A DNA stretch of 64,000 nt, from contig CM061142.1 in NCBI GenBank assembly GCA_030789695.1, positions 570,019,281 through 570,083,280 on the forward strand. Reading direction: 5' to 3'. A program made the position numbers and the translations under genes. Source of the stretch: Scilla litardierei (Eukaryota > Streptophyta > Magnoliopsida > Asparagales > Asparagaceae). Below, piece after piece: positions 44,101-55,774 of this stretch (the first letter of the stretch is position 1; every line of letters starts with the position of its first letter). The notes beneath the pieces are model-generated. The model worked only from the letters and a program-made list of their open reading frames with translations, was not told the DNA's origin and searched no databases.

Positions 44101-47100
44101 GTAAATGGCCTCAATTAGAGAGAAAGATCGCTCTCCTACGCTTTGATTCGAGATAAAGCGTTAAATCTTCCCAAGATTTAAATCTATTTTAGCGCTAAAC
44201 TACTCTTCTTACTTTCTATTCTTCATCAATTTTCCCCTACCCAAGATCTAATCCATTCACTCCTATTTATAAGGCTAATTTGCCTAATATTACTGAAGTA
44301 CCCATATGGCACCAAATTACAAAATTGCCACTTAGGCCCCAAAACTACAAAATTGTCACCGATGTGGCCGCAACCCCCATTTCCAATAATACTCCATTCC
44401 TGAAAAATCATTTTGTCATCAAGGTGGTGCATGAAGTCCGTGGGTGTGCTTCCTCGAGTGTTGATGCTCGTCCCGTTGCCTCCTTCGGGATCAAAAGGCT
44501 ACCCAAGAGATTCGTCCTCCTCGAAACGTCGTTGCAAGAGTAGTATGCATCCGTGCCTGAGTCATCTATGCAAATGCACTTTTCTTTCTGAATTTGGACT
44601 CCAAATGGAATCCGGAAGCTGCTCAAAAATTTCATAGAAAATAGTCCAGAAATTCACAGAAAATCCTATGGCGTACTGTACAGTCGTTGACCGGTCAATT
44701 GCTCGGTTTGAGCCAGCTTGTGATGGCGCACTGGCGGCTCCGACTCGACGTGTCTCATGGTATGGCTCCTTTGCCGGATCGGCTGGATCGAGCCGCTACT
44801 GTAGCGTTGGCAGTTCGACCGTGCCGATGCCCCTTTTCGGCTGCTCCATGTGATGTGAATCTTGGTCCGATGAGTTCGCTTGGAGGAGAGAAAGAAGTTG
44901 GTGGCGTTGGCGGTCCCAGATGTCCTCAGAGGAAACGTTGGTGAGCTTTTCAAGTATCGACAGTTAATAGCGAAGCCTTGCGAGGGGTCTGACCGCCCGT
45001 CAGTGATTCGTCGGCCCTCCAGAGGGTCGCTGAAGGACTGTCGGCCCCAAGCGGAGTCGTAAGGAGGCTGCGAGGCCACGAGCGACATTGTTGGAGGTCG
45101 CCGGCCTTCAGTACGTCCTCCTGTGCCTCTGCCGAAGTTGGATCTGGGTCATCAGTGTCGAGAATCTCCAGATCTGCGCCATTCGCCTCCGTCTTCTTCA
45201 GATCTGGTAGATCTGAGCCCGTGTTCTTCAGATCTGGGCTTGTTGGCTCCTTCAGAGGGATGAAAGACTCCTTAATGTTTTGCCGAGATTTCTCAAAGCT
45301 TTGATTCATCGCGGCTCTTTTTGCGGCGATCTCGCGGCGAGCCTCCGCGAAGATCTCCTTCATAGTGGCTCTCATCTCCTCCTCCGCTTTCTTCATTGCA
45401 GCTTTGATATCCTCCACATCAAACATCGATGGCATGGATTTAGAGCTCTGATACCAATTTGATAGGAATTGCTAGGGATTTGAGAGATAAAATGAAGATC
45501 TTTATAGATTTTAGGTGGAATAAAGATAAATGGCCTCAATTAGAGAGGAAGACAGCCTTCCTTTGGTTTGATTCGAGATAAAGCGATAAATCTCCCCAAG
45601 ATCTAACACATTCACTTCTATTTATATTGCTGATTTGCCCAATATTACAGAAATGCCCCATAGGGCACCAAATTAAAAAATTGACAATTAGTCCCCAAAA
45701 CTACAAAATTGCCACCAATGTGGCCGCAACCCCCATTCCCAACACAGTCTTTTGGATTCTCTTGAAAATAGGTGGTTTGACGTTTTAGAGCATGAAGATC
45801 AAGGAGGAAATTTCATCAGCTAGATGACATCCATGCTTGTATATGCATATGAGTGTGTGTAGGCAAAGTCTTCTTTGATATGTGTCCGTTAAATATTGCA
45901 ACAAAATTTCATGGCCTCCCTAACCATGTACACTAACAGTAAAACGAATAGCATCTCTCATAGTTAGTATTTTCTGGCATCAAGAAGAAGGTGACAATCA
46001 TTGCGTTATGTTACACAAGGAGTATTACATCGCATTACACCCAGGTAAAACCGTCAAACAACTTCTAGATGGTATTTAGTATAAAATTATGTATCGGTTG
46101 AACCATTGCATTAAGCAACTGAAATTGGTTTTTATTATATTCTTTCCCCATGAATAGATTTAGACACAATGTTGGCTTGTTTGGGGGTATAAACCTAATT
46201 GATTGATGTTGCCATCTTTATAAGTGACTTGCCGTTGATTGGCAGGTACTTTCTGTTCGTTTCCACGTTGCCGCGTTTTTCTACATGATGTAAATTGTTA
46301 CGTAGGGTGTGCAGAACCAGTGACAATTTCCTGTCCTGGCTTCACCGGGTTCCAATTGGCAATTGTTTTGGGTGGTTTGATCATCTTCTTGTCCTTTCCC
46401 CCTTCCCTTACTACCTACCTTCTCTGAAAAGATCATCTTCTTGTCCTTTCCCCCTTCCCTTACTACCTACCTTCTCTGAAAATCTCTGTTCTCGAGTTGA
46501 GATGTAGTCTACTCTCTAAATTTTAGGTGTAATTAAGTGGCAACGAACACAAAAGTTAAGGTTTATTATACATTTGTTGGGATCACTTAAATTTAAAAAA
46601 TGGAGTGCATTCTATCTAACATCTTATCTATCTAAGGTTGGAAGTGGGTTCGGATTGGCCCACGTTCTGACAGGCTGGCTCAGAAAGAGGGCTATAGATA
46701 CATTGTTACAGGCTATGGGTTGGGCTTGAGCCAAAAGTTAAGGCACAAATTATAATCCGAATTGGCCTCGGAATGCCCTTATCAGCACAGCCCATATTCG
46801 GCTTGAATGGAAACACAAAAATTAAGCTCAATCACCAAAGTATAGTCAATTGGTTATACAAATATGGATCAAGTATAAATTCTATTACTCTAAAATTAGC
46901 ATGCATTTATACAACATGAATGGTGTGGCACGGTACAAGCACAAATGGACCGGCATGATATCTAATGGACTAGCGCATGTATACATTGTCCTAAGCTTGC
47001 ATGGGATCTAAGTCGTGCATGGGCCTAGGTAATCTTGTATGGGTTGTGCCTGGGCTTGGCCTGACACATCACGGCATGACCCACTATTAACCCTAGATAT

Positions 47101-50100
47101 ATCCAATCTCAGTTGCTTCAAATATGTCATTAAGAAGTTTCAGTTTGTCATGTATTGGTATCCTAATCAAAGTTAATTATATTTTCAGCTATGATTAGTA
47201 GACATGAACACGTGTTGTGTTGTATTCTGAGAAGTGCATGGGGTGTTATATATGGCAAGCAATCATATCCTAGACCTAGAGACGTAGTTATGTATGCATG
47301 TACTTACTATGTGGGCACATATTTAACTCATTTAAGTGTGCGTGTCTGGTTGTTCCTAAAAGTACCTAATAGTGAAATGATCTATAAACCATTGCTTTTA
47401 TCAAAAGGGAAATGGTTTCATGTTAACATATTGTGTAAGGTAGAGTTTTTACCTCGTTAGAAGTGTCCGACACATACTGACATTTGTGACGTGTTTGGAA
47501 GGGTTGGACATGCTGAATTAAATTTGGTTTGGGAGTAGTGTCCTACATGTCACAGGTTTTCTGCATGGTCTCTTAAACTCGTAAATACTAAGCAGTTCAC
47601 CTTAAGTTAGAACTGGCTCTTTATCACGGTTAATTATGTGTATTGAAGGTAGATGGAGATACTAGTACCAATGATTGTGTTATCGCGTTGGCTAGTGGAG
47701 TATCTGGATCAACAATGATATCTTCTCTTGAAAGCTATGCGGCTCACCAACTCCAATCATGCCTGGATGCAGTGAGTTCTCTTCTATAGATTCTCATTTC
47801 TTTTTCTTATAAATGACCATTTCTATTTGTTTATAAAAAACAAATATAGATAAATTCTGCTTTATGATGTTGAATATGAATTAGTTGGAATGTTTGGGTT
47901 AAGAAATTTTACTGTCTTTTTTGCATATCATGTGAAATCACAATTCTCGACCTTTAACACCATGCTTTTTGCTTTTAATTTTGCTATTTATATTTGATGG
48001 ATTATCATGTGTGCGTTGGAGAGAATTATTTTGCCTTTTAAGCTGCATTTGGCAATTTGACAAAATATAGAAAGTGGACATACAATTTCCATGCATTGTA
48101 CGATTTTTAATAATATTTCACTTTCTCTCAAAACCTTACAAGTCATTTAGAAAGTGAGAAAGCGTATTATTAATTACAAATATAAAAAAAAAATCTTTTC
48201 CTATCCTTTCAACCATAAATAAACAAAAGAAATGTTACTTTCTTTTGCTATCTTGACTCGAAGTTTTAGGCACTTCTTTGTAAGCAAAACAAACAGGCTG
48301 TTAGTTGAGGCTTTGGTTAGACATTAACACCACTTACGCTAATAGCAAGATGACAAGGTGCAAGGGAACTTACAACCTATTTTCACATCACAAAATGGTT
48401 CATACTCTTACATGCGGTCAAGGCTTGAGTAGCATTATAAATCCTAAATGAAAGGGAGTCATCTGATGTTGTTCACGGATAAAAACTGGTGAATCACTTA
48501 GATCACAAATGTGAACAATTTTTGTTCACTTGAAATTTATCTTTTCTTGTGAAATACAACATGTTCATGTACTTCATTTTCAAGGATACAAGAAAATTCA
48601 AAGGAAATAAATATTAGCATCAACCAATCAACAATTACCAAGGCTGAACTTTGGACTAATTTTGAACGAGGCACAGGTTGAAATAGAGAGGGCATATGAA
48701 GGTATCATATATATAATATAGCATACCAAGAATCATTATGGTATGTGTAATGTAACCATGATGGAATAATTAGGATATGACCAAACACTGAAGGAGCACA
48801 TGCATGCATGTTGCAGCAACCATCATTTAAGTGTTTGGTGCTTGCACAAGTAACTTGTGGTGGAGTCTCAAGTTACGTTATAAATTGCCTACAAGGTTTT
48901 ACAATGCTTTACTGTTCTGTAAAAATTTTATTGGAATTTGCAGAGACGCATGATATCATAACATAGACGATCGGTTTTACATTTATTCTTATGCCCAAAT
49001 TATAGATGAAACTGTGCAGATGAGCTTTAATTTGGAATTAATATCAGCAGCATGAAATTTATGTTAGAGTTCTAGTTTACTTGTGCTTATAATTCTTTGC
49101 TCTGTATATAAAGCTAGACAGTTTTTGAATGTTTAGGAGCCAATTTGCAAATCCATATAATCATAATTCGTGACATAAATGGAGAGGAGCTAAATACCAA
49201 TATCTATCAATGGACACTATCTAATGCCGCAATGAATTAGAGAAACTGTAAATGAAAAGCCCTTAACAGAAAGATGATTCTAGTAAGCGTTACCGATCTT
49301 GCGTGAACCAGCACCATCCATTTGTCATTGCTAATCATTGGTGGCTTGAGGCTTCTTTTGGCCACTTCCACATCCTTTGGGCAATATATTCTTTTTAGGG
49401 AATGCACAATAATGTCCTCACGAGGAACTTAAATGGGAAGAACCTTGAAATTTTGAAAAGTATCTCCATGAAAAAGGAAGAATTTTCTTCCAATGAAGTA
49501 ATTACAAAAATATCTATGAGCATCCAGGCTAATGTCTAAATTGCCAACATGGCCTTTACTTTTTGCTATTAGCTCATTGGAAATAAAAGGATAATTCAAA
49601 CAATATTCAGAAAATGACTTTATGCATTAGAAAACTTGTAATTTATGTGGGATACTGGTGTATTCATGTTGAAACAACCAACTTGTTCATCTATTTCATT
49701 GAATAACTGTCAACGTTGCTAGTTTGCCATGGTTAATTCCGGTATTGTGAATGCACCTATCAAGTAAAGTGGTTGCCCGCCTCATGAGTTTATTTCATCA
49801 ATCCACAATCACCACATCAATCACTTTTCATTGAAGTATTTGCATTTGATCATGCTTTACCTAGATATTTGAAATATACTCAATACTCTGCACCAATGAT
49901 AGCAAATTGTTATGCATTTGTCAGGTTATGCAAGGCCTTGCAAAATCGATTGCATGGGATGGTGAGGGCGCAACGTGCTTGATTGAGGTTCACTTGATAA
50001 TATTGATTGCTTAATCATGTTTTGATTAGTATAGAAATTATGACGATGCCTAGAAATTATGACATATGGCTCAGTACTATGGAATCAAATAAAGAATCTT

Positions 50101-52833
50101 GAAATAAATTGTCTAACAAAGAAATCTTTGTACGGAACAAAAAAGCTCACTGTTGTTCCATCGCTTACAATTTATAGGTTACTGTGAGCGACGCCAGTAA
50201 CGAGGCAGAAGCAGCAAAATTTGCTCGTTCTGTTGCGTCTTCTTCGCTTGTGAAGGTCTGATATCGCTATTTTGTTGTTCTGGACCTTTCCCAACTGCAG
50301 TTACCGTATGAAGTGTTTGAATTCTCTCATTTTGTAGAATACAATAGCATAAACTTTCAGTGTTTCTCCAGGCTGCTGTATATGGTAGAGATCCAAATTG
50401 GGGACGCATCGCATGTGCTGTGGGATATGCTGGCATTGATTTTAATCCAAATGATTTGAGCATCTCTCTTGGGGACATTCTGCTTATGAGCAGAGGCCAA
50501 CCACTGGGATTTGACAGGTTTGATAGTAGCCTGAGTTATATCGAGTGGGAATTGAAATTTAATTTTTTTTGCTTGACACACTCACGAGCAGCATCTTACT
50601 GAATAAGATGTTATCACGCCAGTTCTAACCATAAACCTTACATAGGAAAACAGGTTCTGGATTGGATAGATAATAATTTGAACGAATTGCAATGTTTCCA
50701 TGAACTTTCTAAGTCTCTAAGCTGTCTTTCTTTTAGACATATACATTTTTTCTTTGATGGTTGCAGCTAAGCAAGACCCTTTAGTTGGTCCTGGTCAGTT
50801 GAGTTTCATATTAGTTTGTTTGGATTAAAACAACCAATTTATTTTGTTGCCTCCTGAAAATCCCTCCTGCACCTATGAAACGGCTTACAGTGGTTTTCTG
50901 TTTGTCATACCTTTTTACGTTAAGTTATTAATAGTTGTATGAATCGACTCAAGAAATTGGCAATATAAGATTTCTATGTAATACTCAGTAATTGATTGGA
51001 TTGTTGTGTTTCTTGTAAGCTTATAGCTACATACATCAGTACGCATGTGTATTGCAAGTGTACCACTGCCCTATTAAGTGTGCATTATGTTTTGTCTCGT
51101 GTTATCAAGTGATCAACTTCATTCCTTGTAAATGTGCAAGGATCATACTATTGCCTTGAGTGACGACTTAACTAATCAAATTTTAATTTTTCTACCAGAA
51201 GTAAATGAATGAGGGTGCAAAATAAAAAGACGGACCCATAATTTTTAAATTTCCTTCCATTCCCATGAAACAATACACTGAATCACTATATCATTTGAAT
51301 TTTCTTCATAAAGGCACTCTACTGGTGATAAGCAGCTTAATTCACCGTAATTCACCGTAATTCATTATTCATCAAAATGGTTTCTTCTATAGTAGAGCGG
51401 CATGGAGATATCAATTATATGCATGTTCTAATATAGTAGTTATGTCGAGATGCTATGCTGTGTTGCATGCGGCATATATCTTACATGTGGCGGCAGCAGC
51501 AGAAAGGATAAAGAAAGTGGGAGGGAAGGAGAAAGGTACCAGGAGTAGAATAGAGGAAGAAGGAGATGGTGACGATGATAATGGTGACAATGCTAGTCTG
51601 CAGAACGGCATTCACACTGTGACTTTGTAGATATCCCACATCTTAATAGTAGTTGTTTCACTTGTTCCCCCCAAAGGGAGCCCCACTTGCATATAAAACA
51701 ATGAATATATTTATTGTTCCACAGAAAATGACAAATTATCTAAATAACATCAAACAAGTCTTGCCATATCCATGCAACGTATAGCATGAGAGAATAGGGA
51801 CGTCCTTGAAGAGAATTTTTTGGTAATCGCCACTTTAAGTACAAGATGGTTGTCCACACAGTTTCATAAGTCATGATTTAGAGTATTGGGAATGAGTCCT
51901 GATTGGCTCCTTGGACCTACATGTGCATAGTTAAATCATATATGAAATTCCATATAACAAAACAATCAATTCGCTTTTGACGTTGCTTAAAAAGGTGCTT
52001 TTACTACATTCAAAGCAAAGTAGCCCTTTTATTGGGGAAAAAAGAAAAATGTGTTTGGTAACCACTCTGAAGAATTGCTTTTGAGAGAAGCAGAAGTAAA
52101 AAAACTGCTTTTTAAAGAAGCTATTTTATCTTCTCCTTCAGAAGCCAAAATCCGCATGTTCTCTTCTCTTATGTTTTCCTCTGTCATGGTATCGCACATC
52201 TCTAACCCTAATTTTATTTTGTTTTCTTCTCTTTTTCATAAACTACAATAAAAAACCTATGAAATCTCATGTATATAGAATTATATCTAACATTTTTAAT
52301 ATAATTTTATTTGATAAGCACTTATAATTTAAATCACAAAACATAATCTATCTGAATAATCTCTTCTAAAAAGTACTTCTAGATAAGTCTGTTTTCAAAG
52401 GACTTTTAGAAAAGCAAAAGCGATGCCAAGCACAACTGTCACGACAAACTTCTTGCCATTCAATTTCATTCTAAACATTTGAATCTTGACTTATTTGTCA
52501 TGATATCAGCTGCTCAGATTCTTTGGACGAACTAGTTTTATGAGTGTTGAATCTTTTTGCAGGGCTGCTGCCAGTAGTTATCTCAGACATGCCGGCGAAA
52601 CCCATGGCACTGTCAAAATCAATATATCAGTTGGTAAGCATTACACGCCTGGTCTATCTGTTTATGAATGATATCATCCTGTATTTTTATCTTCTCCATT
52701 GAATTTTATGCTAGAAGTCATTCGCAATATATCTGTGCTTTTTTGGATAGGGGCTGGCCAGGGAAGCGGAAAGGCTTGGGGCTGCGATCTAAGCTACGAT
52801 TATGTCAAGATAAATGCAGAGTATACCACATGA
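41165..52833 (+). CDS. ARGJ: Glutamate N-acetyltransferase / N-acetylornithine acetyltransferase (ArgJ), plastid, 17 exons, 467 aa
   Basis: ArgJ moves acetyl from N-acetylornithine to glutamate in the cyclic arginine pathway of the plastid. Exons: 41165-41212, 41299-41430, 41501-41624, 41737-41810, 41987-42031, 42130-42180, 42252-42320, 42561-42619, 43153-43222, 43402-43482, 43600-43686, 47649-47771, 49925-49987, 50178-50255, 50372-50517, 52563-52633, 52751-52833. All introns are GT-AG, and the sum is 1,404 bases, the usual plant length. Exons 1-2 encode a Ser/Arg-rich transit peptide before NYIPAAP. Family motifs: [45 protein letters not shown], the autocleavage site NMATMLG (Thr is the nucleophile, exon 10), [31 protein letters not shown], and the C-terminal [16 protein letters not shown]. 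The start is chosen because exon 1 (MSQSLNYII..., preceded by AAAA) joins exon 2 in frame. An unspliced upstream frame from 41017 is the alternative. All family landmarks are present, so it looks functional. Confidence 0.95.
44950..45435 (-). CDS. Short ORF of the TRIM-like element, 161 aa, unknown
   Basis: The frame begins [16 protein letters not shown] about 10 bases after the primer site. Its first 60 residues are highly charged and helix-prone ([22 protein letters not shown]), suggesting a coiled coil. The rest is rich in Asp, Pro and Ser. Position matches a gag, but I recognise no gag core or zinc knuckle. It may be a leftover gag start or a chance frame. Confidence 0.4.
   Translation of the reverse strand: MPSMFDVEDIKAAMKKAEEEMRATMKEIFAEARREIAAKRAAMNQSFEKSRQNIKESFIPLKEPTSPDLKNTGSDLPDLKKTEANGADLEILDTDDPDPTSAEAQEDVLKAGDLQQCRSWPRSLLTTPLGADSPSATLWRADESLTGGQTPRKASLLTVDT
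45444..45456 (-). other. tRNA-Met primer-binding site of TRIM-like element
   Basis: The minus strand reads TGGTATCAGAGCT, complementary to the 3' end of initiator tRNA-Met, three bases inside the LTR end. Confidence 0.8.
46379..46482. repeat. Perfect 52-bp tandem duplication
   Basis: GATCATCTTCTTGTCC...CTTCTCTGAAAA (46379-46430) is immediately repeated at 46431-46482 without a difference seen, so it is recent. It is pyrimidine-rich and lies in ArgJ intron 11. Confidence 0.85.
47772..49924 (+). other. ArgJ intron 12, no recognised feature
   Basis: 2,153 bases of AT-rich DNA between exons 12 and 13. I saw no coding domain, LTR or clear terminal repeats. Confidence 0.6.
50518..52562 (+). other. 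ArgJ intron 15, with possible MITE
   Basis: 2,045 bases, phase 2. The part at about 51985-52430 has words typical of hAT-like plant MITEs: AAGGTGCTTTTACTACA at the left, AGAAGCAGAAGTAAAAAAACTGCTTTT inside (broken here by low complexity), and GGACTTTTAGAAAAGCAAAAGCG at the right, with partial inverted symmetry. The rest shows nothing recognisable. Confidence 0.4.
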
Positions 52834-53500
52834 AGTCTATCATCCCTTCGTCATCTGGAATCTTATATCATCTGGCTGTTGGGAAAGAGAACTCACTATC
52901 TTCACCTGTATGGTTATCTCTTGTCTCGTGGAAAAGAGCATCGAGAACAGATTCCTTATTTCATCGGAGATAAAGCTTAGAACAGTCCCAGATTTTTGCA
53001 TGCAAGAGAGTCATCGACATCGGGTCTATTCACTGGAGCCGTAACAATCTTTCTGCTGGACAACAAATAATTCGCGGGTAAATCGTTGTAGTAGTACTGT
53101 CATGTACAATAGGGCTGACACCACTCAGGTCCCAAATGTAATGTTGGGTCATTTTGGAGCATTTCGCGGAGTTGTGTTTATAATTTAAGCTTGTGGACAA
53201 TGTGCGGATAATAGTGTTGGGGGATTTAAGATTTTGTTGCAGGCATAATTCTACTTGTATTGTATCAAGACCGATGCGCAAACTTTAGATCAAAATTGAC
53301 TGGGTTCTTGATTTGTTCAAAATATTTTTTGCTTTCTCTGCAATGCTGCCTATATATCGAATATAAAGTATTTGAGATGATAAGGAGGCTGGAGTGTCGC
53401 GTCTTACCAATATCCGTCATCGTCTATGCATTTACCACCAGTTTGCATGTGAGCGGGTTTTGCTTCAACTAACCATATTTAAATGAGATTTTTCCATTTA
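52834..53500 (+). other. ArgJ 3' UTR and downstream flank
   Basis: The sequence after the TGA has no other gene. A poly(A) site cannot be fixed by eye; AT-rich candidates lie around 53310-53360. No terminator is expected for a plant polymerase II gene. Confidence 0.45.
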
Positions 53501-53589
53501 TCGGATGTCGTCTCAAGAGTTTTTGGAAATGCAACTGACATGGTTTTTTTCAAATGCAGCTGACATGATGGAAAGACGAATGGGTTTTC

Positions 53590-54245
53590 TTTCAATCGGG
53601 CCGGCCCCGTCCGGGACTGGGCAACGGGCCGGCCTAGCCTGGTTGACCCAAAGACCCTGGCTGGGCCGGCCGTTGGCTGGGGGCCGGAAGCCCGGTCCGA
53701 GGCCCGGACCAGCTCGGGCCCGGCCCGGTCTGGCCGAAATAGGTAAAAACAAATCAAGCCTTTAAAAAAAATCTAAATAATTCCAACTTGTAAAAAAAAT
53801 CTACACTTAATATATTAATAGATAAAACCAAAACAAATCGAAACCCCCCAAATCATCAACCCCTCCCTCGCGCGCGTCAACTGCAACCCCGATTGCCGCA
53901 TCTAGACAGCCACCTCTGGATCCACCCGCCGCCCTGTGGAACCACCGCTGCGCCAACCCCGATCACCGTCGCCCGACGGAAGCACCGTCGTCCGCCTTCG
54001 AGAGCCGTCGTCCGCCCCTTTCGCCTGAGCCGCCGTCCCCCGAGCTCGATCGTCGTGCCGTCGAAAGTCGTAGCACCCGCCACGAAGCGCGCCACCGCCC
54101 GCCGCCTCCAGGAAGTCGCCGCCGCCCCGATCGCCCATCTGCCCTCGATCGCCCTGCAACGGAACAAAAAGAAGAAGAAAGGGGAGAAGCGAGAGACAGC
54201 AGAGGGAGAGAATAAGAGAGAGGGGGGGAATATTGAATGTAAGTT
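53590..54245. repeat. GC-rich repeat debris (GGGCCGGCCCGG type, then CCG-rich block)
   Basis: 53596-53745 is a run of GGGCC/GGCCGG/GCCCGG words, which in plants often mark remnants of non-autonomous hAT-like elements. 53870-54165 is a CpG-rich block with CGCCGTC/CCGCC words. The overlapping open frames on both strands reflect base composition; none shows a known domain. Confidence 0.35.
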
Positions 54246-54249
54246 CTTT

Positions 54250-54286
<37 letters not shown>

Positions 54287-54288
54287 TT
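54250..54288. repeat. (TAA)n microsatellite
   Basis: About 11 TAA units, followed by 300 bases of AT-rich sequence without features. Confidence 0.9.
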
Positions 54289-54599
54289 TATAAGTATAAG
54301 TTAAGTTATTTGTTATTAAGCTTTAGTTTTTATAAAAGTTTTCTATTATAAAGTTTTTATCATAAAGTTTCATAAGTAAATTTTTATGATATTGTTATAA
54401 GTTAGTTATAAATTAATTTCTTGCTATGGTGTTAGTTAAGTTAATAATTACTAATATAGTATAAGATTAAATTAATACATTGATGAGTTATTAATAATCA
54501 AGTTATTATTAATAAACTAAGTTGTTTATAAAGGTATTTATTTTCTTAAATTAAGTTAATTGTATATTAGCCTAAAGTTTTATAGTAAGGCTATTAGCT

Positions 54600-55774
54600 A
54601 TAGTCATATAAACTTTAGAACACGCCTCACGTTACCACCATCTGGACACTCACACCCACGTCAAGGCAAGTATTTATTGTAATTGAATGTGGGACAACTG
54701 CTAAAACTAGTGCAATCATCATTTTTACGTTCCTAATTTATCTGTTGTAACTGATTAAAAACAGACATTTCATGTTAATGACTCTGTGATAAAGAACGAC
54801 TTTTCTCTGCATATCATCAATTGAACGCAAACGGAACAGAGGGTATGTCACCACCCTCAGAAACAGATGTAAAACCATACATCGACTACAGATGTAATGG
54901 AAATTAGTCAGTGAACAGATATACACAAAGAGCCGTGTTGGCTACTCCCGTCGGTCATGTGTGACTAGTCTGGCCAGTGTTCCAGTAGGGTCACACATGA
55001 TTAGTCTGGCTCGTGTTCCAGTAGATGGCGGTACACTTTGGGTGGGGTTGGTCCATTGCAGTAGGGTTTGTGAGTGTGTCTCGAACACGATTATGGCCCC
55101 TCCGGTGGAGGCAAGCCATTTGGAAGCGTCACGGTAAACCTCGATGATAAGGTGTATCGAGAACATTTCACCTACCCAGGCATGGACTTATCACGAGCAC
55201 AAATAACCAAATACACAACTTATAGCTGTTTTACTTTTAACTGCAAAAACCCATGCATGCTGCACTTTACTTTTCTGCACTTATTATTCATAACTGTGTA
55301 CTAACGCTTTTCTGTCTTTTAATTATTTTTTACTTCATTGCTTTAAATATCTTGCCGAGCTTATCACTGACATATATTTCAACGTGTTGATGAAATATAT
55401 GTTAGGCCGAGAGACAGAGTACCCCGAGGACCCTACCTTTGAGGATCCCACTTTAGAGGTGGACCCCGCTGATCAGAGTTACGAAGACATTGAGATCCTC
55501 CCTGCGGAAGGCTATAGCGGGACATTTATATTTCAGTTTATTATTTGTATTGTTATTTTCAGGTGTGTTTGCTTTCAGCAGATTGTGCGGACATGCTAAG
55601 CATTAATTGTTTGTGTGTTTGCTTTGGACGCTGGTATTGTAATGTAATGAATATTTATGCTGCTTCTGAGATATTCCCGTGCAGGGGCCTGCCATCGCTA
55701 ATTACGCTTATTGTGCTTACGTCAAAGAAAGAAAAAAAATAAGTACATCTTCTTTGCTTTAAGCACATGCAGAC
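54600..55774 (+). repeat. Diverged gypsy-like LTR fragment
   Basis: A short tandem pair (GACTAGTCTGGCCAGTGTTCC and TTAGTCTGGCTCGTGTTCC) resembles the CTGGCTCGTGGTCCAG part of the LTR at 1145. The Glu/Asp-rich frame around 55400-55525 occupies the same place as the acidic frame near 1540. The ends were not found. The Athila-like LTR starts directly after it, at 55775. Confidence 0.38.

Larger units (their letters stand above)
44034..45744 (-). mobile_element. TRIM-like small LTR retrotransposon in ArgJ intron 11
   Basis: Direct repeats at 44034-44388 and 45460-45744 (285 bp, right copy) share GAGAGATAAAATGAAGAT, GGCCTCAATTAGAGAG, GATTCGAGATAAAGCG and TGTGGCCGCAACCCCCAT. Read on the minus strand the right LTR starts TGTTGGGAATGG and ends CTATCA, followed three bases later by a tRNA-Met primer site (TGGTATCAGAGCT, 45444-45456). 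The left LTR has an extra ~70 bases. A clean 5-bp target duplication was not found. One short frame (45435-44950) lies inside and no pol is present. It sits antisense to ArgJ. Confidence 0.78.
43687..47648 (+). other. ArgJ intron 11, enlarged by repeats (3,962 bp)
   Basis: This is the longest intron of the gene. It starts ACA|GTGAGT and ends TTGAAG|GTAGAT. It contains a poly-A/(CA)n/(TGCA)n simple-repeat stretch (43719-43800), the TRIM-like element (44034-45744) and a 52-bp tandem duplication (46379-46482). Degraded sequence rich in GGGCTTGG/GGCACGG-like words (46650-47070) resembles old transposon debris. No extra exon is needed between exons 11 and 12. Confidence 0.8.

Noticed and set aside
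53877..54351. GC-rich frames on both strands as a gene
   Set aside because: The frames follow base composition (CCG repeats) in overlapping registers, with no domain or splice pattern.
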